DNA from: Paenibacillaceae bacterium
Lineage (GTDB): Bacteria > Bacillota > Bacilli > Paenibacillales > Paenibacillaceae
Direction: 5' to 3'
NCBI GenBank assembly: GCA_900766135.1
Contig: CAAFUF010000029.1
Location: 186,001-250,000 of the forward strand
Length of the DNA: 64,000 nucleotides
The notes beneath the pieces are model-generated. The model did no database searches. It was not told the origin of the DNA and saw nothing but the letters and a program-made list of their open reading frames with translations. A program made the position numbers and the translations under genes. Positions 41,923-50,336 of the stretch are shown here, piece after piece (the first letter of the stretch is position 1; each line of letters opens with the position of its first letter).

Positions 41923-42749
41923 CACCTCCCGGCGTTATCTTCGTTAGGATTCGCGGCCCCAAGGACTGTGACCGCCTCTTTATCTACGCCCCAGTTCTGC
42001 TGGAGCAGCTCTTCGATTTGCGAGACCAACCGGTCTGCCGGCGGCTTGGCATCTGCCTTTAAGGCGGCTCCGTCCTGCGCTTCGTCACCGGAGCCGGCCA
42101 TCGCCGCGCTGCTTTGCGCTTCGGTTTGGCCTTCGGTATCCCCAACCTTGGCGGAATCCCTTGCGTTTACGCTGATTTTTATTTTTTCTACCGGTGCGAT
42201 CGATACCTCCGGCCCCCGTCCGGCTGCACCGGGATCAGCGCCCTCTTCTTCAGGTTTGACCTGCGCCATGACCACCTCGACCGAGGAGATGACCGGCTCC
42301 GCGGCTTGCGGATTCATTCCATCGGCTCCGTCCGGCGCTTTCGCGGGCTCCGTTCTCAGCTTGACGGAGACCCGGTCTACCTGTTGCCCTGTGGACCGTT
42401 CGATTTGTTCCTTCATTTGCCTCGCCGCCTCCTCCCCTGCCCATGCCAGCGCTTCGGATTCCTGCTTCTGCCTCAGCTTCTCGCCCTGCTGCAGGATCGC
42501 CTCCGTGCTTTGGCCCGGGGAATCGCTCCCCAGTCCGTCCCAACTGGTCGCAAAGGCGGCCTCGAGTTGGTCTTTGGCATCCGCCGAGAAAAATCGCATG
42601 ACCGGGGATAGCAGCGTTAGCAGGATCAGCAGGCTGACCACGAATTTGACGTAGCGCTCCATCGCACGGTTGGGCAGCAGTAAATCGATAAATACCGCGA
42701 TCAGCACGATAAAAATGATTTCTCTCAGCCAATCCGCCAGCCAGTCCAC
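41922..42749 (-). CDS. spoIIIAF: Stage III sporulation protein AF
   Basis: SpoIIIAF is a 275-residue membrane protein of the SpoIIIA channel complex, with two N-terminal helices (IIFIVLIAVFIDLLLP, FVVSLLILLTLLSPVM) and a long soluble C-terminal region of Ala/Gly/Pro/Glu-rich composition. The start is GTG at 42749 after GGGGTGGTG. It lies between spoIIIAE and spoIIIAG in the conserved order. Confidence 0.9.
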   Translation of the reverse strand: MDWLADWLREIIFIVLIAVFIDLLLPNRAMERYVKFVVSLLILLTLLSPVMRFFSADAKDQLEAAFATSWDGLGSDSPGQSTEAILQQGEKLRQKQESEALAWAGEEAARQMKEQIERSTGQQVDRVSVKLRTEPAKAPDGADGMNPQAAEPVISSVEVVMAQVKPEEEGADPGAAGRGPEVSIAPVEKIKISVNARDSAKVGDTEGQTEAQSSAAMAGSGDEAQDGAALKADAKPPADRLVSQIEELLQQNWGVDKEAVTVLGAANPNEDNAGR

Positions 42750-42792
42750 GCATGATCACCACCCCTTGTTAAGTCGTTCTTGTCCGAAGGCG

Positions 42793-43989
42793 TCACCTCA
42801 TCATGACGGTGATGTTCCCGGCCGTCAGCATGATCGTAATAGCCAGGAAAAACATCATGCCCACTGCCGCCAGTGCCGCGAAAACGTACAGCATGCTCTT
42901 GCCGATCGTCTCCAGGCAAGCGATGACCGGGGAATCGCCGAGCGGCTGCATGACCGCTGCTGCCAGGTTGAAGATCAGCGCCAGCGTAATAATCTTGATC
43001 GCCGGAAAGGCGCAGAGGAACAGCAGGATAATCACGCCGACGAGACCGATCGAATTTTTGACCAGCAGGGAGGCCGAGATGACCGTGTCCGTGGCATCGG
43101 CGAACACTTTGCCGACGACCGGAACGAAGTTCCCGGTCAGGTACTTGGCCGTCCGCAGCGTAACTCCGTCCGCCACCGATCCGGCGATGCCCTTCACGGA
43201 GATCACGCCGAGAAAGACGGTCAGCAGCACCCCTAGCAAAGCCATACTGACCGTTCGGAGCAAATTGGCCAATTGGGTGAGCTTATACTTGTCGGACAAC
43301 GAGCTGACGATGTGCAGCACGGCCGAGAAGAACAATAGCGGAAATACTACCGCATGCACCGTCGTACCGACCGTGTGGACCATAAACACAACCAACGGAT
43401 GAGTCACGGTCACGGTCACCGCATTGCCTAGAGAAGCCAACAGCGTAAACAGCAGCGGCACCATCGCCATCATGAAGTCGATCATTCCGCTGATCGCATT
43501 CGTGGCGTACGTGATCGCGACGTGGAAGCTGTTGATCGCGAGTACCAGGATGACCATGTAGCAAATGGAGTAGGCCACTTTGCTGACCTGTTTGCGTTCG
43601 AACGCCGTTTGCAGGGTTTCCAGGATCATGCTGAAGATGGTAAGCAGCACGATGGTCACCAGGATGTGCCCGTTGTATAACACTTCGTGCCACATATAAC
43701 GCATCAGGCCGCTAAGTCCCGATTTCAGACTGAAGCTCTCGTCCTGCTGTAGAAGCATTTCCATAAATGAAGGAACCTTCTGATCCGGAAAAAAACCGCC
43801 GTAATCCTTCATTAGCTGCTGCCAATACTTTTCAACCTGATCGGTGGGAAGCTCCTCGGCCTGGCGCTGGATCCAGTTATCCCCTTCCCCTTCGGCGGAG
43901 GCGATGACGGGCATGTACCCAAACAGCAGCACGCCCAGAAAAATCAAGAGCAACGTAGGGCCGCGCCATCGTTCGTTCGTAGCGAGCAT
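42793..43989 (-). CDS. spoIIIAE: Stage III sporulation protein AE
   Basis: The 398-residue polytopic protein is thought to be the inner-membrane core of the SpoIIIA channel. From ATG 43989 (GGGGAGAAGG upstream) it has a signal-like helix (LLLIFLGVLLFGYMPVIASA), then at least seven membrane segments. Order and length match B. subtilis spoIIIAE. Confidence 0.93.
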   Translation of the reverse strand: MLATNERWRGPTLLLIFLGVLLFGYMPVIASAEGEGDNWIQRQAEELPTDQVEKYWQQLMKDYGGFFPDQKVPSFMEMLLQQDESFSLKSGLSGLMRYMWHEVLYNGHILVTIVLLTIFSMILETLQTAFERKQVSKVAYSICYMVILVLAINSFHVAITYATNAISGMIDFMMAMVPLLFTLLASLGNAVTVTVTHPLVVFMVHTVGTTVHAVVFPLLFFSAVLHIVSSLSDKYKLTQLANLLRTVSMALLGVLLTVFLGVISVKGIAGSVADGVTLRTAKYLTGNFVPVVGKVFADATDTVISASLLVKNSIGLVGVIILLFLCAFPAIKIITLALIFNLAAAVMQPLGDSPVIACLETIGKSMLYVFAALAAVGMMFFLAITIMLTAGNITVMMR

Positions 43990-44024
43990 AAGTCCTTCTC
44001 CCCAATCTGATGCCATGCAGCCTG

Positions 44025-44414
44025 CTAAGCCGGCAGCAGCTTAATGACGGTCTCGATAATGATGCTGATGATCGGAATGGCGAGCACCATGATGAGCACT
44101 TTTCCCGCCATCTCGATCTTGCTGGCGATGCCCTCCTGCCCGGCATCTCGGACGATCTGCGCGCCGAATTCGGCAATATAGGCAATGCCGATGATTTTCA
44201 GAATCGTCTTCAGATAAATCATCTGGACTCCGGATTTTTCGGCCAGATCCTCGAGTACCTCGATAATTCCGCCAATTTTGCCGATCAGGTACAGAAAGAT
44301 CAGAACGCCCGCACTTGCGGCGATCAGGAAAGCGAACATCGGCTTTTGTTCCTTGACGACCAGGACCAACACGGTAGCGATAAGCCCGAGCCCTACGACT
44401 TGGATGATTTCCAC
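44025..44414 (-). CDS. spoIIIAD: Stage III sporulation protein AD
   Basis: A 129-residue, four-helix membrane protein starting at GTG 44414 after AGTAGGTG. The repeated hydrophobic segments (MEIIQVVGLGLIATVLVLVV, AFLIAASAGVLIFLYLIG, and the C-terminal KVLIMVLAIPIISIIIETV) match SpoIIIAD. Small overlaps or gaps to its neighbours indicate operon translation. Confidence 0.92.
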   Translation of the reverse strand: MEIIQVVGLGLIATVLVLVVKEQKPMFAFLIAASAGVLIFLYLIGKIGGIIEVLEDLAEKSGVQMIYLKTILKIIGIAYIAEFGAQIVRDAGQEGIASKIEMAGKVLIMVLAIPIISIIIETVIKLLPA

Positions 44415-44425
44415 GGAGCGATCAC

Positions 44426-44629
44426 CTACTGGAATAAGAAAATCGATTTGATTTCCTGAAACAGACTGTCAAGCAGCCGAATGACCATGAACAGGACGAC
44501 AACGAACCCGATCAGCGTCACCCAATGCGCCATGTCTTCTTTTCCCATCTGCTTCAGCACCGTATGGATCATGGCGATAATGATACCGATGCCCGCAATC
44601 TGAAAAATGGCGTTCACTTCTATGTTCAT
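44426..44629 (-). CDS. spoIIIAC: Stage III sporulation protein AC
   Basis: The 67-residue protein has two membrane helices (IFQIAGIGIIIAMIHTVL and HWVTLIGFVVVLFMVIRLL), the standard SpoIIIAC size and topology. It lies 11 bases ahead of spoIIIAD in transcription order. Confidence 0.92.
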   Translation of the reverse strand: MNIEVNAIFQIAGIGIIIAMIHTVLKQMGKEDMAHWVTLIGFVVVLFMVIRLLDSLFQEIKSIFLFQ

Positions 44630-44689
44630 TGATTTGGCACCTCACTAACGATTTCACAGGCGACAATCAGCCGTGGAGGGAAATGGAAT

Positions 44690-45208
44690 TCAGTAGAACA
44701 AAATGACGATGAACGCTCCGCACAAAAGTCCCAAGCTTCGATACATTTTTTCATAGCGGGCTTGTTCTTCCCGTGCCGCGGATTCCTCGCTTTCCAGTTG
44801 CCGCACCGCCGTGGCCAGATGACCCAGTTGGTCCTTCCGGTCGCTTGTCCCGAGCGTCAAGCTGAGCTGCCGGATGACTTCCTGCTCGGGCGCCTTCATG
44901 GCGGTATATTTCCACAGCTTCGTCACGGCTTGCTCCAAGCTTTCTTGCGCGGTCCACGGGTGAGCCGAACTCATATTGTCCGCCGCATTGACGAAAATCG
45001 CCCGAATCGGCTCCCCGCTTTGCTCGCCGATTCTTCGGAGCGCGTCCGGCAAGGGCGTAAAGCCGTACATGATTTCCGTCTCAAGCCGCTTTAAAGCGAG
45101 GATGAGCCGTCGGATTTGGCTTGGCCGGGCGGCGAACTGCCTGGCTTGCAGCCAGCCTGCCAATGTGGCGGTCAGCAGGACGAGCGCGGCACCGAACATC
45201 TTAAGCAT
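44690..45208 (-). CDS. spoIIIAB: Stage III sporulation protein AB
   Basis: The 172-residue protein starts at ATG 45208, overlapping the spoIIIAA stop by eight bases; the longer frame lies inside spoIIIAA. It has an N-terminal helix (FGAALVLLTATLAGWLQA), a helical cytoplasmic part (RRLILALKRLETEIMYG) and a C-terminal helix (LGLLCGAFIVILFY). The pattern resembles GspF-like membrane proteins, the known relationship of SpoIIIAB. Confidence 0.92.
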   Translation of the reverse strand: MLKMFGAALVLLTATLAGWLQARQFAARPSQIRRLILALKRLETEIMYGFTPLPDALRRIGEQSGEPIRAIFVNAADNMSSAHPWTAQESLEQAVTKLWKYTAMKAPEQEVIRQLSLTLGTSDRKDQLGHLATAVRQLESEESAAREEQARYEKMYRSLGLLCGAFIVILFY

Positions 45209-46199
45209 GTTCTTCCCTGCCTTTCCAGCCGGGTGAGGCCGCCGGGATGCCTCGGCGTTTGCCGTCCCACAGCTTGAATGCCAGTCCTTTTTCCGTTCGC
45301 GCCAGCACCGTGTACATCTGGAAGAAGGAGCTCTCCGCCAGCTTGGCCAACGCCGGGCGGGCGGCCAGATCGTCCACGCTCGACCCGTGCGCCGTAGCGA
45401 TGACCCGAACTCCGGCGTGCAGCGCTTCGGCCAAAGCTTCGGCATCCTCCGGGCGGCCGATCTCGTCCACGATCAGCACGTCCGGCGACATGGAGCGAAT
45501 CATCATCATGATCCCCTCCGCCTTCGGACAGCCGTCCATGACATCGGTTCGCGGACCGACGTCAAAACCGGGCACCCCCCGCTTGCTGCCGGCGATCTCC
45601 GAGCGTTCGTCGATCACCGCAACCTTCAGCCCCGGCCAGAGCGCTTCGGGATGTCCCCAGGTTCCGCTGCTAATTTGACGGGCCAAATCGCGAATCAGCG
45701 TCGTTTTGCCTTGCTGCGGCGGCGACAGGATCAAGGTATGGTGCACCGTTTTATGCCTGAAATCCAGCAGCTTCGGCAAGATCGGGTCGGCGATGCCGCG
45801 GATCTCCCGGGCAATCCGCACGTTAAAGCCGCTGATGTCGCGCAAGTGCTCCACCCTCCCTCCGCTAAGCAGAGTTCTTCCGGCCAATCCGATGCGATGG
45901 CCGCCGGCGATCGTAATAAACCCTTTGCGAAGCTCCTCTTCCATCGTGTAGAGCGAATGGTTGGTGATCAGGTCAAGCAGGCGATTGCCGTCCTGCTTGC
46001 CCGGCTTGTACGCCGCGTCCGGATCCCTCGTCATCTCCCCCTCGGGCGTTAGGAAGAAGTAGCGGCCGCCTGCGTTAATCTCGAGCGGACGCCCCTCACG
46101 GATGCGAATCTCTTCCAAACCCGGAAAGATAGAAGGCGGAAGCTTAAGCAGCAAGGCCCGAAGATTGTCGGGAAATACGGTCAACCAACTCGGGTTCAT
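45201..46199 (-). CDS. spoIIIAA: Stage III sporulation protein AA (ATPase)
   Basis: SpoIIIAA is the soluble ATPase of the channel and resembles type II/IV secretion ATPases. The 332-residue protein starts at ATG 46199, seven bases after GGGGG; an earlier ATG in frame is not preceded by a site. It has the Walker A motif LSPPQQGKTTLIRDLA near residue 150, a Walker B in VLIVDEIGRPEDA near 240, and TAHGSSVDDL. It is the first gene of the operon. Confidence 0.94.
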   Translation of the reverse strand: MNPSWLTVFPDNLRALLLKLPPSIFPGLEEIRIREGRPLEINAGGRYFFLTPEGEMTRDPDAAYKPGKQDGNRLLDLITNHSLYTMEEELRKGFITIAGGHRIGLAGRTLLSGGRVEHLRDISGFNVRIAREIRGIADPILPKLLDFRHKTVHHTLILSPPQQGKTTLIRDLARQISSGTWGHPEALWPGLKVAVIDERSEIAGSKRGVPGFDVGPRTDVMDGCPKAEGIMMMIRSMSPDVLIVDEIGRPEDAEALAEALHAGVRVIATAHGSSVDDLAARPALAKLAESSFFQMYTVLARTEKGLAFKLWDGKRRGIPAASPGWKGREEHA

Positions 46200-46284
46200 A
46201 GGCGTACCCCCAAAACTCTTACTTTCATGCATGTCCATACCGCCCAAAACTTTCTCTTAATTGAATTGTTTTTGCTATATCACA

Positions 46285-46312
46285 TGTGTATGCTTGTACT
46301 TTGCCAATATGC
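46285..46312 (-). promoter_or_regulatory. Sigma-E promoter of the spoIIIA operon
   Basis: GCATATT (46306-46312), a full match to the sigma-E -35 pattern, and CATACACA (46285-46292), close to the -10 pattern CATACAhT, are 13 bases apart on the minus strand, 86 bases ahead of the spoIIIAA start. In B. subtilis this operon is transcribed by sigma-E in the mother cell. Confidence 0.65.
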
Positions 46313-46324
46313 TAGGGAAATCTA

Positions 46325-46591
46325 TCATTTCTTCAAAATACCGATTAAGAGACAAGCCACTCCGCAGCCGATCCATACCATCTTTCCCCAGGAAAGTTTA
46401 TCGGCGATGCCGGCTAGCCCGATGGACGTGGTGACGAGCAGAATCGTCGGCCCGACGAACGCCAATGCCGAGTTGACGGCCAGCGCCTTATCCACCCTTC
46501 CAAGCTTAAGCATAAGCAGCGCCGCCAGAATCTCGATCGTACCCGAGAAGATGCGCAGAGCTGCCATACTGGTTACGAATTTATCAAGCAT
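46325..46591 (-). CDS. yqhV: YqhV family (DUF2619) membrane protein
   Basis: The 88-residue protein has three membrane segments (LRIFSGTIEILAALLML, ALAVNSALAFVGPTILLVTTS and MVWIGCGVACLLIGIL), the size and layout of YqhV, which lies just upstream of spoIIIAA in bacilli. It starts with ATG after AAGGAGGTAC. Its function is unknown. The sigma-E promoter of the spoIIIA operon lies between its stop and spoIIIAA. Confidence 0.8.
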   Translation of the reverse strand: MLDKFVTSMAALRIFSGTIEILAALLMLKLGRVDKALAVNSALAFVGPTILLVTTSIGLAGIADKLSWGKMVWIGCGVACLLIGILKK

Positions 46592-46678
46592 AAGTACCTC
46601 CTTCTTGTCCCATCTGTTCTCTTAACGATATGCCCGAATATCTCTATTTATTAAAAAAAGGAGTCGTCCCCAAAACAC

Positions 46679-46722
46679 AAAAAGGCCAGATGGAATATAT
46701 TACCTTTCCATCTGGCCTTTTT
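46679..46722 (-). terminator. Terminator after the aspartate kinase gene
   Basis: AAAAAGGCCAGATGG (46679-46693) pairs with CCATCTGGCCTTTTT (46708-46722), a 15-base stem around TAATATA-type loop bases, with T runs on both strands. It separates aspartate kinase from yqhV. Confidence 0.9.
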
Positions 46723-46787
46723 ATGTTCAGGGGCTTATGGGGCAGCCCCTTCCGTTTCGCGTTTGATATTTTCCGGGTTCCGTTGGT

Positions 46788-47306
46788 TTACCGGCGTTCC
46801 TGCAGCCCGCCAACAAAAGCGGTGCTCTCCGCGTCCAGGCCGTAGGCCGTATGCAGCGCGGTTACGACCTCGTTTAGCTTACTTCCGTCGATGACGCAGG
46901 ATACTTTGATTTCCGAGGTGCTAACCATCACGATATTGACCCCTTGTTGCGAGATCACGTCGAACATTTGTGCCGCGACGCCCGGGTGGCTGACCATGCC
47001 GGCGCCAACGATCGACACCTTCACGAGTCCTTCCTCGGAGGTAACTTGCTCGTACGGCAGTTCGCTGCGGATCCCTTCCAGCACCTTCACCGCTTTGTCG
47101 CAATCGGACAGGGCCACCGTAAAGGAGAAGTCCGCTTTGCCATCCGTTACGCCGCTTTGCACAATGATGTCCACGTCGATTTTCGCTTCGGCCAGCGAGC
47201 CGAACACTTTCGCCAGTACGCCGGGCACGTGCGACACGCCCATGATGCTGATTCGGGCCACGTTCTTATCGTAAGCGATACCGCTGACTACCACACCTTG
47301 TTCCAT
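46788..47306 (-). CDS. Internal translation start: aspartate kinase beta chain
   Basis: Within lysC, an ATG at 47306 begins MEQGVVVSGIAYDKNVARI (172 residues, the two ACT domains) and is preceded by GAAGGAGGAAGTCAAT, a near-perfect Shine-Dalgarno with an eight-base spacer. B. subtilis aspartokinase II is made the same way as alpha and beta chains from one gene. Expression here is inferred. Confidence 0.65.
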   Translation of the reverse strand: MEQGVVVSGIAYDKNVARISIMGVSHVPGVLAKVFGSLAEAKIDVDIIVQSGVTDGKADFSFTVALSDCDKAVKVLEGIRSELPYEQVTSEEGLVKVSIVGAGMVSHPGVAAQMFDVISQQGVNIVMVSTSEIKVSCVIDGSKLNEVVTALHTAYGLDAESTAFVGGLQERR

Positions 47307-48041
47307 ATTGACTTCCTCCTTCACGACCGTACCTTCATGATAGTTAAAGCTGGAGCGAACGACGAGCCGGACCTTGTTGTGCTTCGCGTATTCCACCGCG
47401 CGGGGATGCAGGACCGCCGCCCCCAGATTCGCGAGCTCGAGCATCTCGTCATACGAGATTTCATTCAGCTTGCGGGCGTTTTTCACGATTCGCGGGTCGG
47501 TGGAATAAATCCCGTCCACGTCCGTGTAAATCTCGCAAAAATCCGCTCCCGTCGCTGCGGCCAGAGCAACCGCCGTCGTGTCGGAACCGCCTCGCCCAAA
47601 CGTGGTGATTTCCCCATCCTGGGTCATGCCTTGGAAGCCGGCAACGATCACGATATGGCCTTCCTCCAGCGATTTCAGTACCCGTTCGGGTTGAATCTCG
47701 GTGATCCGGGCTTTGCCATGCTCCGCTTCCGTGCGGAAGCCCGCCTGCCAGCCCGTATAAGAAACGGCTTTGGCGCCAAGCGCGTCGATGGCGATCGCCA
47801 GCAGCGCGATGGAGATTTGCTCGCCGGTCGTCATCAACATATCCATCTCCCGCAAAGGCGGGTTCTGATTCAACAGCTTTGCCTGATCGATCAAATCGTC
47901 CGTCGTGTCGCCCATCGCGGAGACTACTACCATGACCCGATGCCCTTCCTGCTGCTTCTCCACAACGCGCCGGGCGACGCGCTGCATGCGCTCCGTATCG
48001 CCTACGGAGCTGCCTCCAAATTTCATCACGTATAAAGCCAA
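46788..48041 (-). CDS. lysC: Aspartate kinase, LysC type
   Basis: The enzyme makes aspartyl phosphate, the first step to lysine, methionine and threonine. The 417-residue protein has KFGGSSVGDTERM at the start, the catalytic region VAGFQGMTQDGEITTFGRGG near residue 140, and two C-terminal ACT domains that bind effectors. The start is TTG at 48041 after TTAGGGAGGG. An internal ATG at 47306 with a strong ribosome site would give a separate beta chain, as in B. subtilis LysC. Which isozyme this is (lysine-, threonine- or DAP-sensitive) is not readable from the sequence, so the symbol is tentative. Confidence 0.85.
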   Translation of the reverse strand: MALYVMKFGGSSVGDTERMQRVARRVVEKQQEGHRVMVVVSAMGDTTDDLIDQAKLLNQNPPLREMDMLMTTGEQISIALLAIAIDALGAKAVSYTGWQAGFRTEAEHGKARITEIQPERVLKSLEEGHIVIVAGFQGMTQDGEITTFGRGGSDTTAVALAAATGADFCEIYTDVDGIYSTDPRIVKNARKLNEISYDEMLELANLGAAVLHPRAVEYAKHNKVRLVVRSSFNYHEGTVVKEEVNMEQGVVVSGIAYDKNVARISIMGVSHVPGVLAKVFGSLAEAKIDVDIIVQSGVTDGKADFSFTVALSDCDKAVKVLEGIRSELPYEQVTSEEGLVKVSIVGAGMVSHPGVAAQMFDVISQQGVNIVMVSTSEIKVSCVIDGSKLNEVVTALHTAYGLDAESTAFVGGLQERR

Positions 48042-48113
48042 GTCAGACCCTCCCTAATGGTGCCCCGAATCGGAGCGTTCAGCCCATTGAATCCAGTAAC
48101 GCTTTAAACCAGT

Positions 48114-48141
48114 ATAATACGAAAGACCCGAAGTTCGTCAA
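48114..48141 (-). promoter_or_regulatory. Sigma-A promoter of the aspartate kinase gene
   Basis: TTGACG (48136-48141) and TATTAT (48114-48119) are 16 bases apart on the minus strand, 73 bases ahead of the TTG start. No lysine riboswitch is apparent in the short leader. Confidence 0.55.
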
Positions 48142-48160
48142 TGCTTTTGCGGATATTAAC

Positions 48161-48191
48161 AAAAATTCCTCCACCCAAGTCAGGTGGAGGA
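48161..48191 (-). terminator. Terminator after efp
   Basis: TCCTCCACC (48167-48175) pairs with GGTGGAGGA (48183-48191), followed on the minus strand by AATTTTTG. Confidence 0.85.
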
Positions 48192-48255
48192 TGCCGCTTT
48201 AGGACCAAGCCCCCGCTTGGAGCAGAGCCTTGTACCAAAACAACCGCAGGGGGAA

Positions 48256-48813
48256 TTATGCCCGCGAAATGTATTTGCCTTCGCGCGTATCGATCAGCAG
48301 CACGTCGCCTTCATTAATGAAGAGCGGGACTTGAACGTTCAGGCCGGTTTCGACCTTGGCGTTTTTGGTTGCGCCGGTTGCCGTGTTGCCCTTGATCCCC
48401 GGTTCGGTTTCAATGACTTTTAACTCAACGCTGTTCGGCAGGTTGATCCCGAGAATTTCGCCTTGGTAGCTGACGATTTTGACATTCATGTTTTCCTTCA
48501 GGAAGTTCAGCTCCCATTCCAACTGTTCCGAAGTCAACGTGAATTGATCGTAAGTTTCGTTGTCCATGAACGTATGTTCTTGGCCGCTGGCATACAGGTA
48601 TTGCACGTCGCGGTTTTCAATCATCGCCCGACCGATCGTTTCACCGGCGCGGAACGTTTTTTCCACGGTGTTGCCGTTACGCAGGTTTTTCAGCTTGGAG
48701 CGGACGAACGCCGCGCCTTTGCCCGGTTTCACGTGTTGGAACTCCAGCACCGTATAAATGTCGCCGTCCACCTCGACGGTCAAGCCTGTTTTAAAATCGT
48801 TTACTGAAATCAC
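48256..48813 (-). CDS. efp: Elongation factor P
   Basis: EF-P relieves ribosome stalling at polyproline. The 185-residue protein has a KOW-like N-terminal domain with the loop KPGKGAAF near residue 32 (the lysine that is modified in bacilli), and two OB domains with the C-terminal signature VPLFINEGDVLLIDTREGKY. It starts with GTG at 48813 after GAGGAGGTAC. It follows the M24 peptidase gene as in bacilli, where yqhT and efp are neighbours. Confidence 0.95.
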   Translation of the reverse strand: MISVNDFKTGLTVEVDGDIYTVLEFQHVKPGKGAAFVRSKLKNLRNGNTVEKTFRAGETIGRAMIENRDVQYLYASGQEHTFMDNETYDQFTLTSEQLEWELNFLKENMNVKIVSYQGEILGINLPNSVELKVIETEPGIKGNTATGATKNAKVETGLNVQVPLFINEGDVLLIDTREGKYISRA

Positions 48814-48968
48814 AAAAGTACCTCCTCAAGTGGGTTAACACTTCTATTAAAATTGAAAAATACCCAAATTTCAAGCTGCCGTCGTAAGCTGCTGTTCCCC
48901 CACGCTCGGAGTCCCTGCGAAATCACGCACAGCCGGGCGTCCGCCCTTATGAGAACCGTTCGTCTTGA

Positions 48969-50042
48969 TTAGCCGAGCGAAATGAAGTCCTTCGTCGACT
49001 CCGTCAACCGGCGCATCCCGGTCTCCGTGATCACCACATCGTCTTCGATGCGAACGCCGCCGATTCCCGGCAAGTAAATGCCCGGTTCCACGGTAACGAC
49101 CATCCCCGGCTTCAACACGGTATCGCTCGCTTTGGATACGCGCGGCGCCTCATGCACTTCCATGCCGAGGCCGTGTCCGGTGCTGTGGCCAAACTGTTCG
49201 CCGTAGCCGTAACGGGTGATCACGTCGCGCGCCAAGGCGTCGGCTTCCCGTCCGGTCATTCCCGGACGCAGGAACTCCAGCGTATGCAGTTGGGCCTCCA
49301 GCACGATATCGTAAATTTCGCGAAGCTTGGCGCTTGGCGTTCCCAAGGCCACCGTCCGCGTAATATCGGAGCAATATCCATTATATAATGCGCCGAAATC
49401 CATCGTTACCAGTTCGTTCGCCTGCATGATGCGTTCGCTTGCTCGGCCGTGAGGCAAAGCGGAGCGTTCCCCGGAAGCCATAATCGTATCGAACGAAGGG
49501 CCGGTTGCGCCGTTCTTCCGCATGAACGTTTCCAACTCCAGCGCGGCCTCCCACTCGCTGATTCCAGGCTTCAGCACGTCCAGCATATGCTGGAACGTCC
49601 GGTCGGCCAACTCGGCCGCTTCCTTCATGATCGCCAATTCCTCGGCGTCCTTGAACATGCGCAGTTCTTCTACCAAACCGCTCAGCGGAACAAGCGTTGC
49701 CGGCTTTAGTTCCCGCTCGTAAGTGCGGTAAGTGGCGAACACCATCTGCTCTTCTTCAAATCCAAGCCGATCCAAATTCTCTTGTTTCAGCAGGCCTTGA
49801 ATCGTTCCGGTGACCGAAGCCCCATGATCCACGATTTCGAACCCGGGCGCCTGTTCGGCCGCCTGCGTCAAATAGCGGAAGTCCGTCAGCAGCCAAGCCT
49901 TTTGCTGCGTAATCAGGACATAGCCGGAACTTCCCGTAAATCCCGTCAAATAGCGGCGGTTCACTTCTCCGGTAATCAATACGGCTTCGATCTGCTGCGA
50001 CTTCATCGCTTCGCGGAGCCGGGTTACACGTGTACTCGCCAT
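48969..50042 (-). CDS. M24 family Xaa-Pro aminopeptidase-like (YqhT)
   Basis: The 357-residue protein starts at ATG 50042 after AAGGGAGAG; the longer frame to 50093 runs into the repeat. It has a creatinase-like N-terminal domain and the pita-bread metallopeptidase domain with metal-ligand motifs: TMDFGALYNGYCSDITRTV, GHGLGMEVHEAPRV and VTVEPGIYLPGIGGVRIEDD. Xaa-Pro dipeptidase or aminopeptidase activity is inferred. A -10-like TATAAT lies just upstream (50050-50062 on the minus strand), immediately outside the 175-bp repeat. Confidence 0.88.
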   Translation of the reverse strand: MASTRVTRLREAMKSQQIEAVLITGEVNRRYLTGFTGSSGYVLITQQKAWLLTDFRYLTQAAEQAPGFEIVDHGASVTGTIQGLLKQENLDRLGFEEEQMVFATYRTYERELKPATLVPLSGLVEELRMFKDAEELAIMKEAAELADRTFQHMLDVLKPGISEWEAALELETFMRKNGATGPSFDTIMASGERSALPHGRASERIMQANELVTMDFGALYNGYCSDITRTVALGTPSAKLREIYDIVLEAQLHTLEFLRPGMTGREADALARDVITRYGYGEQFGHSTGHGLGMEVHEAPRVSKASDTVLKPGMVVTVEPGIYLPGIGGVRIEDDVVITETGMRRLTESTKDFISLG

Positions 50043-50064
50043 AACTAACTCTCCCTTATTATAA

Positions 50065-50240
50065 GGTAGTTCAAAAAGCCATCTTTGGATCACGAAGCAT
50101 TGGCTAGGATGCGAGATCGGCGTCGAATCTTGAATTCAGCCGGTCCTTCCGTTGCTCACGTAGCTTCCAGCTACGCTCCGCTACTCACTCCCTAGCTTCA
50201 TTCAACCTTCTCGGTGCTCCAAACCTGCCTTTTGAACCTT
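50065..50240. repeat. Dispersed 175-bp repeat, copy R1
   Basis: The copy runs from GGTAGTTCAAAAAG to CTTTTGAACCTT, imperfect inverted ends, and includes a GTAGC(N5)GCTAC hairpin core near 50165. Related copies are at 50251-50316 (truncated), 62512-62688 and 62698-62868. It contains no credible coding sequence. I do not recognise the family; it looks like a miniature mobile element or intergenic repeat. Confidence 0.75.
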
Positions 50241-50250
50241 CATTTGAATC

Positions 50251-50316
50251 GGTAGTTCAAAAAGCCAGCTTTGGATCACGAAGCATTGGCTAGGAAGCGG
50301 GGCGGCGTCGAATCTG
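50251..50316. repeat. Dispersed 175-bp repeat, truncated copy
   Basis: Starting GGTAGTTCAAAAAGCCAG, this reproduces about the first 66 bases of R1 and stops at GTCGAATCTG. It is 10 bases past the end of R1, so the two lie in tandem. Confidence 0.7.
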
Positions 50317-50336
50317 CCACATTAATCCAAAGAATA

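Noticed and set aside
46630..46845. Short plus-strand frame of 71 codons
   Set aside because: It contains the terminator after aspartate kinase, including the 15-base stem, and overlaps the end of that gene.
46944..48035. Open frame of 363 codons on the plus strand
   Set aside because: It lies opposite aspartate kinase and has a His/Arg-rich shadow composition.
48041..48160. Lysine riboswitch before aspartate kinase
   Set aside because: The leader from the sigma-A promoter to the start is too short for a lysine riboswitch and shows none of its conserved stems.
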